Assembly: GCA_026874595.1 (NCBI GenBank)
Contig: CM049320.1
Coordinates: forward strand, 9,985,464-10,049,463
Direction of reading: 5' to 3'
DNA from: Sipunculus nudus
Taxonomy: Eukaryota > Annelida > Sipuncula > Golfingiida > Sipunculidae
Length of the DNA stretch: 64,000 bases
Positions 60,030 to 64,000 of this stretch are shown piece by piece. The position numbers and the translations under genes are program-made. Position 1 is the first letter of the stretch. Every line of letters starts with the position of its first letter. The notes beneath the pieces were generated by a model. It saw only the letters and a list, made by a program, of their open reading frames with translations. It ran no database searches and had not been told where the DNA came from.

Positions 60030-61850
60030 ATTTTTCTCTTCTCCTATTCAATCAGTAGGTCAGGTGATCAATTAACTTGGCAGTCAGTTTGACCATATTT
60101 TATTTTATTTTTATATTGTATTATTTTCGTGATTTTCGTAAAATGAGTTCTGTGAAAGAAAACCATGATAAAGACATACCCATTATAAAGATACTGTGAG
60201 TCGTCCGATAGTCAAACTCCTAGAAAAGCATATTTTAATCCTTAGGTTTTTGCAGGAACTTTTGTCATTTGTTTCACTTATATGGTATAAAAATAGCTTC
60301 TGCTGGAATTCTCCAGGAACACCTTCCCCAAAAATATCAACATAGAAATAAAAAAAAAATACTCTTTTCCAGAATTCACCAAAAAAAATGGGGAAAGAGG
60401 CCTGAGGCAAATACAGGGTGTACGAATTTATAAGTGAGAAATTTTTTTCGATAAACACCATAGGTCCGACAGCTTCATTGCTTGGGAAATATCGTAAATA
60501 TAATTATTGTATTAAGAAGCATTCTACCGTGACATTATATGAAAGATGCTTTGTATTAGTTAAAGCTTAGGCGACATTGTGAAACACGATGTTTATTCAG
60601 TGTAATCAGTTGAAGGAATACACTAAGGCATGTTAACAGACACATGCTTTATTTGTATACTTATGCATGTATCGTTGAAGTCTCTTGTACGCGAAACGTA
60701 AAGCTGCCAATGTGAAAAAGATAGGCCCAGAAAAATGTATTCCAATAGTATTAAATATTTGGTTTGGGTATTGTAAATTGTCATGGAATGAAAAGCTTGT
60801 CTGATGCAAAATTGACAACTCTCCCAGAAAAAAAAAGAAAGCAGTTGATATATTTCGATGAAAGCATTTAGCAAAGAAACCACTTCAGCCTTGGTTCATT
60901 GCATTGTCTTAACGCAAAATTTAATATACAGATTTTACTGACAATTTGTAGAGGGGTAAAGTAAAACTGCATCCGTAATCCATTACATTTTTGGAGGTTA
61001 TCATAATCACCATAATATTTTTTTTCTTAAGTGTCATAGTCACAATTCCACAAAGGAATAATTATAAGGGGCTATTCCTTTGTCCCGAGTAGAAGCTGCC
61101 CATTCGTATGCAGTTGTTCTGCCAATCGCCTGGTGAACCCGTGTTTCTGAACCATGACAATGTTTTACATGAAACGTGCACCTATGAACGAACGACTGAT
61201 TCTGGCGAGGGTTCCAAAGTCCCCAAGAGACTGAGGACCCATATAAGTGTGTGCAATCCCCCCCCCCCCCCCCTCGGGCTTCCTGTTGAACATTTTTTTT
61301 TTCAAAGAACTCATAAATCTACCAAACTATTAAAATCATCGTTATCATGGCAAGATACTTCTGAATGTATACAAATCAACATACCTGTAAACCTATAAAA
61401 CGGTGATCGTGTATATGGATATAGTGGACCCGCGTGACCGCTTATTGCACGAAAATTCATTTTGGGCAGGATATGCGCTCTGGCCATGCACGATCTTAAC
61501 AGGCCAGTGAAAATCCCGGAGGCGCCTCCTGAAAAAGCGTCACAGGCATTGAGGACCTTACAGCATAAAAGAAATAGGAGCACCTGATGGGGAAATATTA
61601 AAATTAATTATTCGGCTTAATAAGGCAAAATCCCTCAAAATAAAACAAATTTGTCTTAGAAAAGCACACAACTGATACGTCTGCCGAATTTGGAGAGTCA
61701 AATCAGAACGGAAGCAGGTTAACCGTGGTCTAGAGAAAACCCAACTCCGTTTTAATATTAATTATATAGATTATTTGTTTCGAAACTTTCGGGACCCTGC
61801 TCACTGACATGTAACAAAAGGACGCACTGAATCGTGCTAGGGAATGAATA
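60030..61850. other. Intronic, no gene recognised
   Basis: Short frames only; a C16 run at 61258-61273 is the sole distinct feature. Confidence 0.4.
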
Positions 61851-61853
61851 TAT

Positions 61854-61859
<6 letters not shown>

Positions 61860-61908
<49 letters not shown>
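61860..61908. repeat. (GA)n microsatellite
   Basis: About 24 GA units. Confidence 0.95.
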
Positions 61909-61910
<2 letters not shown>

Positions 61911-61951
61911 TATGGTAAGCCATGCCCGTTCATTTTATATAGAGATGGAAC

Positions 61952-62064
61952 TAGAATACACAGAAAAGTCGGTTCACTGCCGATGGGAATCGAACCAATG
62001 ATCTTCCGATATCCAGATGGGTTCGATTCCCATCGGCAGTGAACCGACTTTTCTGTGTATTCTA
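61952..62064. repeat. Perfect 45-bp inverted repeat of a tRNA-derived SINE 3' part
   Basis: The arms 61952-61996 and 62020-62064 are exact reverse complements with a 23-nt loop. The right arm reads GGTTCGATTCCCATCGGCAG then CTTTTCTGTGTATTC, the B box and tail start of the SINE family at 45301. This is two SINE ends head to head. Confidence 0.9.
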
Positions 62065-62077
62065 CTATCATGTGTAT

Positions 62078-62107
62078 ACTATATATATGTGTGTGTGTGT
62101 GTGTGTT

Positions 62108-62138
<31 letters not shown>

Positions 62139-62158
62139 GTGTGTGTGTGTGTGTGTAC
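62078..62158. repeat. Mixed (TA)n/(TG)n microsatellite
   Basis: TA and TG blocks alternate: TG at 62088-62106, TA at 62107-62138, TG at 62139-62156. Confidence 0.9.
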
Positions 62159-62352
62159 ATATATTTAAGTAGTTGGCTTAGAAATAGTGATAAATCTTCA
62201 AATAAAGTTATATATATATATATATATATATACATATATATTCTAAGATATGGATGTAGATACGGTAATAGATGCATATTATACAGATACCTGTATAATA
62301 AATATACTGCCAGCTTGCCATATTTTAATTGTTTATATATTTGTTGCTACAG

Positions 62353-62518
62353 ACGCTGCAGCCTGTTAACCTTCGCTCCCCCCGGGATCCTGATCCTCTT
62401 GAACATTACTTGGAACTAGCTTACCGGTCGGCGGTCAGTTGGCGAAACCGGGTTAATTCTGCACTAAATGACCTTAAGACGTCCCGATTGGCATCCAAGA
62501 GACAACAGTCTAGCTCAG
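62353..62518 (+). CDS. Secreted peptide (prohormone-like) precursor, internal exon
   Basis: It is flanked by a pyrimidine-rich acceptor (TTTGTTGCTACAG) and a perfect donor (CAG|GTAAGA). It enters in phase 0, matching exon 1, and leaves in phase 1. It encodes 55 residues without a stop: TLQPVNLRSPRDPDP, then a probable amphipathic helix (LEHYLELAYRSAVSWRNRV), then NSALNDLKTSRLASKR and QQSSS. The Lys-Arg pair at exon residues 49-50 is a convertase-type cleavage site, and the following QQ could start a pyroglutamate-blocked peptide. GC content is clearly above the flanks. A helical pro-segment ending in KR recalls calcitonin/DH31-type or somatostatin/allatostatin-C-type precursors, but no mature peptide is visible here. 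It would lie in a later exon beyond the window. The link to exon 1 is inferred from strand, phase and character. Confidence 0.6.
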
Positions 62519-62946
62519 GTAAGAACAACTCTTAAAGTGTTAGGAGTAGATTGATAAATTATATTCGAAAATAAAAACATGGATCATTGATCGAATTTTT
62601 AATCTATCAGCACCAGTTGTCATTTTTTCCAACATTGGGAGACGCATTGCTTTTCTGATAACACAAAAGCATTCTTTAGCATTTCGTAATTCTGCCGATA
62701 AAAATCAATCGGAAACAGTAATAATTTAAAAATAGTTCTTCAGCTGTCACTGTCAATGAGGAATTATAAGACTGTTTTTACGCTATTTAGGGGATACCTA
62801 TAATATTGTGTTAGAACTGTAATAAAATATGTCTACGTCAGGCAGTTAGCCTGAACCATCTTTTCAAAATCTTTTTTTCATTTTCGATTGATACCGGATT
62901 TACATGCTTTTACATGTAAATTTATATATATTTATCAGTGAACTTA
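62519..62946. other. Start of next intron, no recognised feature
   Basis: Follows the GTAAGA donor; AT-rich. Confidence 0.45.
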
Positions 62947-63145
62947 CAAGGGCGGATAAAGGGGCGCAATCCTCCAGCCCTGTGCCCTTTCAACACAATA
63001 AAAATCTGAAAAAAAATCGCTTAATGCGGAAAAACAGTGCTTAATGATACTTTTAAGACAACTCTTAATAAAAAAAGTTTCAACACTGGGACGGGGTGCC
63101 CACTTCTTTACACCCTTTTTTTCTCAAATCCTGTATCCGCCCTTG
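62947..63145. mobile_element. 199-bp MITE with perfect 12-bp TIRs
   Basis: CAAGGGCGGATA at the left and TATCCGCCCTTG at the right are perfect inverted repeats. No coding capacity. The termini resemble the GGCGGATCC family. A clear 8-bp target duplication was not found. Confidence 0.65.
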
Positions 63146-64000
63146 CCTTATGACTATATATGCTTATGGGTGTGGCGCCGACGCATAAACTGGCTGCCGA
63201 CAGACCATGTCACCCTCTTGCGGCGATTAGCTACAACTGGTCACGCTAGTAACTCTTTACCCTTAAGTACATATTCTTTCCCCCGCACGTCTTTGGCTCA
63301 TTACCTCCAATGCTGGTTCGTAGCTTCAGTAAATGTTATCATCACATTACCAGGCAGGCACATATACACATTATGTATCCAACGGACCGTGGTTACGTCT
63401 CGCGTGGCCAATTATAATGGGAATAAGATCACTACCATGTGATGAAATGGATGAGATAAACCCATACTTTCTGCTTTGTTACTGTACTGTGTTAAGTTGA
63501 TACCACCGCCAAGGAGGCGATGTTAACTCCAAAGTATGTTTGATTTATTTGTCTTAGCAGGATTAGGGAAAAAAAACCTGCTGAAGTGATTTCCACGAAA
63601 TACTGTGTAAGGAACATGGCCCAGAAAATGTCAAGATAAATTGCGAGTCCCAATATAGAGATGGATCCATTGTTTTTTTTGTCCACCTCGTTGTGGTATG
63701 CCCCTTGCGTTTTAAATTAAGCCTACTGGCCCACTCCTTAATAGGGTTCAGATATTTTGAATTTTTTTTAAACGGCTCTAACGTTTTTCACTATTTGTTT
63801 CTTATAAATGAATAATATTATGAATTAACATATCTAAGCGTCTGGTACCTATAGCGTACGTCTCCGTTAAGTGATGACCATCATCATTATCCAGGAGGTA
63901 CACCAAACAGGCACGAATACCCCGTTAAAAAAGTTCATATTTTCAATATGTTACAAAATATAATTAATAAAAAACAAGATATAAACCTTTGAGCATCGAG
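63146..64000. other. No gene recognised
   Basis: No exon continuing the peptide precursor could be supported before the window ends. Confidence 0.4.

Larger units (their letters stand above)
40660..62352 (+). other. Inferred ~21.7-kb intron of the peptide precursor gene
   Basis: Starts GTAAAC and ends CTACAG, with compatible phase 0 on both sides. It carries the TIR element at 42.4 kb, tRNA-related SINEs, the TRIM array at 49 kb and the foldback at 57 kb. Small intervening exons cannot be excluded by eye. Confidence 0.45.

Noticed and set aside
1-64000. CRISPR arrays, operons, ribosome binding sites
   Set aside because: The window is eukaryotic: introns, LINE/LTR/SINE content and microsatellites. 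The tandem arrays lack the short-repeat/unique-spacer pattern.

Overview
The window reads as nuclear DNA of a lophotrochozoan animal, most likely a mollusc. It is AT-rich, has almost no long open reading frames, is full of (TA)n and (GA)n microsatellites, and is packed with diverged transposable elements: a LINE, a Gypsy element with the Gmr1-type domain order, tRNA-derived repeats and TIR elements. The species assignment is inference from repeat style; no diagnostic single-copy gene was recognised.

Layout. 1-2192 is the 3' part of a LINE ORF (minus strand) joined to a truncated LTR (2193-2755). 5.0-17.5 kb is a retroelement nest. It holds a solo tRNA-like LTR (5010-5208), two diverged copies of an unnamed ~520-bp repeat (5.4 and 16.8 kb), a decayed Gmr1-like Gypsy element (6.7-10.5 kb, minus, order gag-PR-INT-RT-RNase H), a composite element between two (TA)n tracts (11.4-15.4 kb), and a chimeric LTR element (15.6-16.75 kb) with an exact 18-nt tRNA-Pro primer-binding site. 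18.6-28.3 kb holds a 1.4-kb tandem segmental duplication, repeated blocks, and a 1.5-kb LTR dimer whose empty site is preserved 0.7 kb away. 30.7 and 32.0 kb carry small coding relics (CXC-type cysteine motif; endonuclease fragment). 32.4-35.8 kb is a TIR-bounded element built from two tandem arrays. 42.4-43.9 kb is a TA-flanked TIR element. 49.0-49.6 kb is a tandem array of miniature LTR retrotransposons (TRIM-like).

The only host gene I can support is a secreted-peptide precursor on the plus strand. Exon 1 (40525-40659) gives a signal peptide, and a phase-compatible exon at 62353-62518 gives an acidic/helical pro-segment ending in Lys-Arg. The ~21.7-kb intron between them holds most of the mobile elements of the right half, and the gene runs off the right edge.

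The most unusual system is the TRIM-like family at 49.0-49.6 kb (relatives at 5.0, 15.6 and 17.4 kb). It has ~155-bp LTRs with near-palindromic ends (TGTTACG...CGTAACA), a tRNA-Pro primer-binding site, a ~120-bp internal region with no coding capacity and a polypurine tract. Each LTR carries a tRNA-like Pol III promoter (A box and B box, then a T4 stop), an arrangement comparable to the plant Cassandra elements, which carry 5S RNA. At 15.6 kb the same internal region and primer site are joined to an unrelated 838-bp LTR, which suggests a larger partner or a template-switch hybrid.
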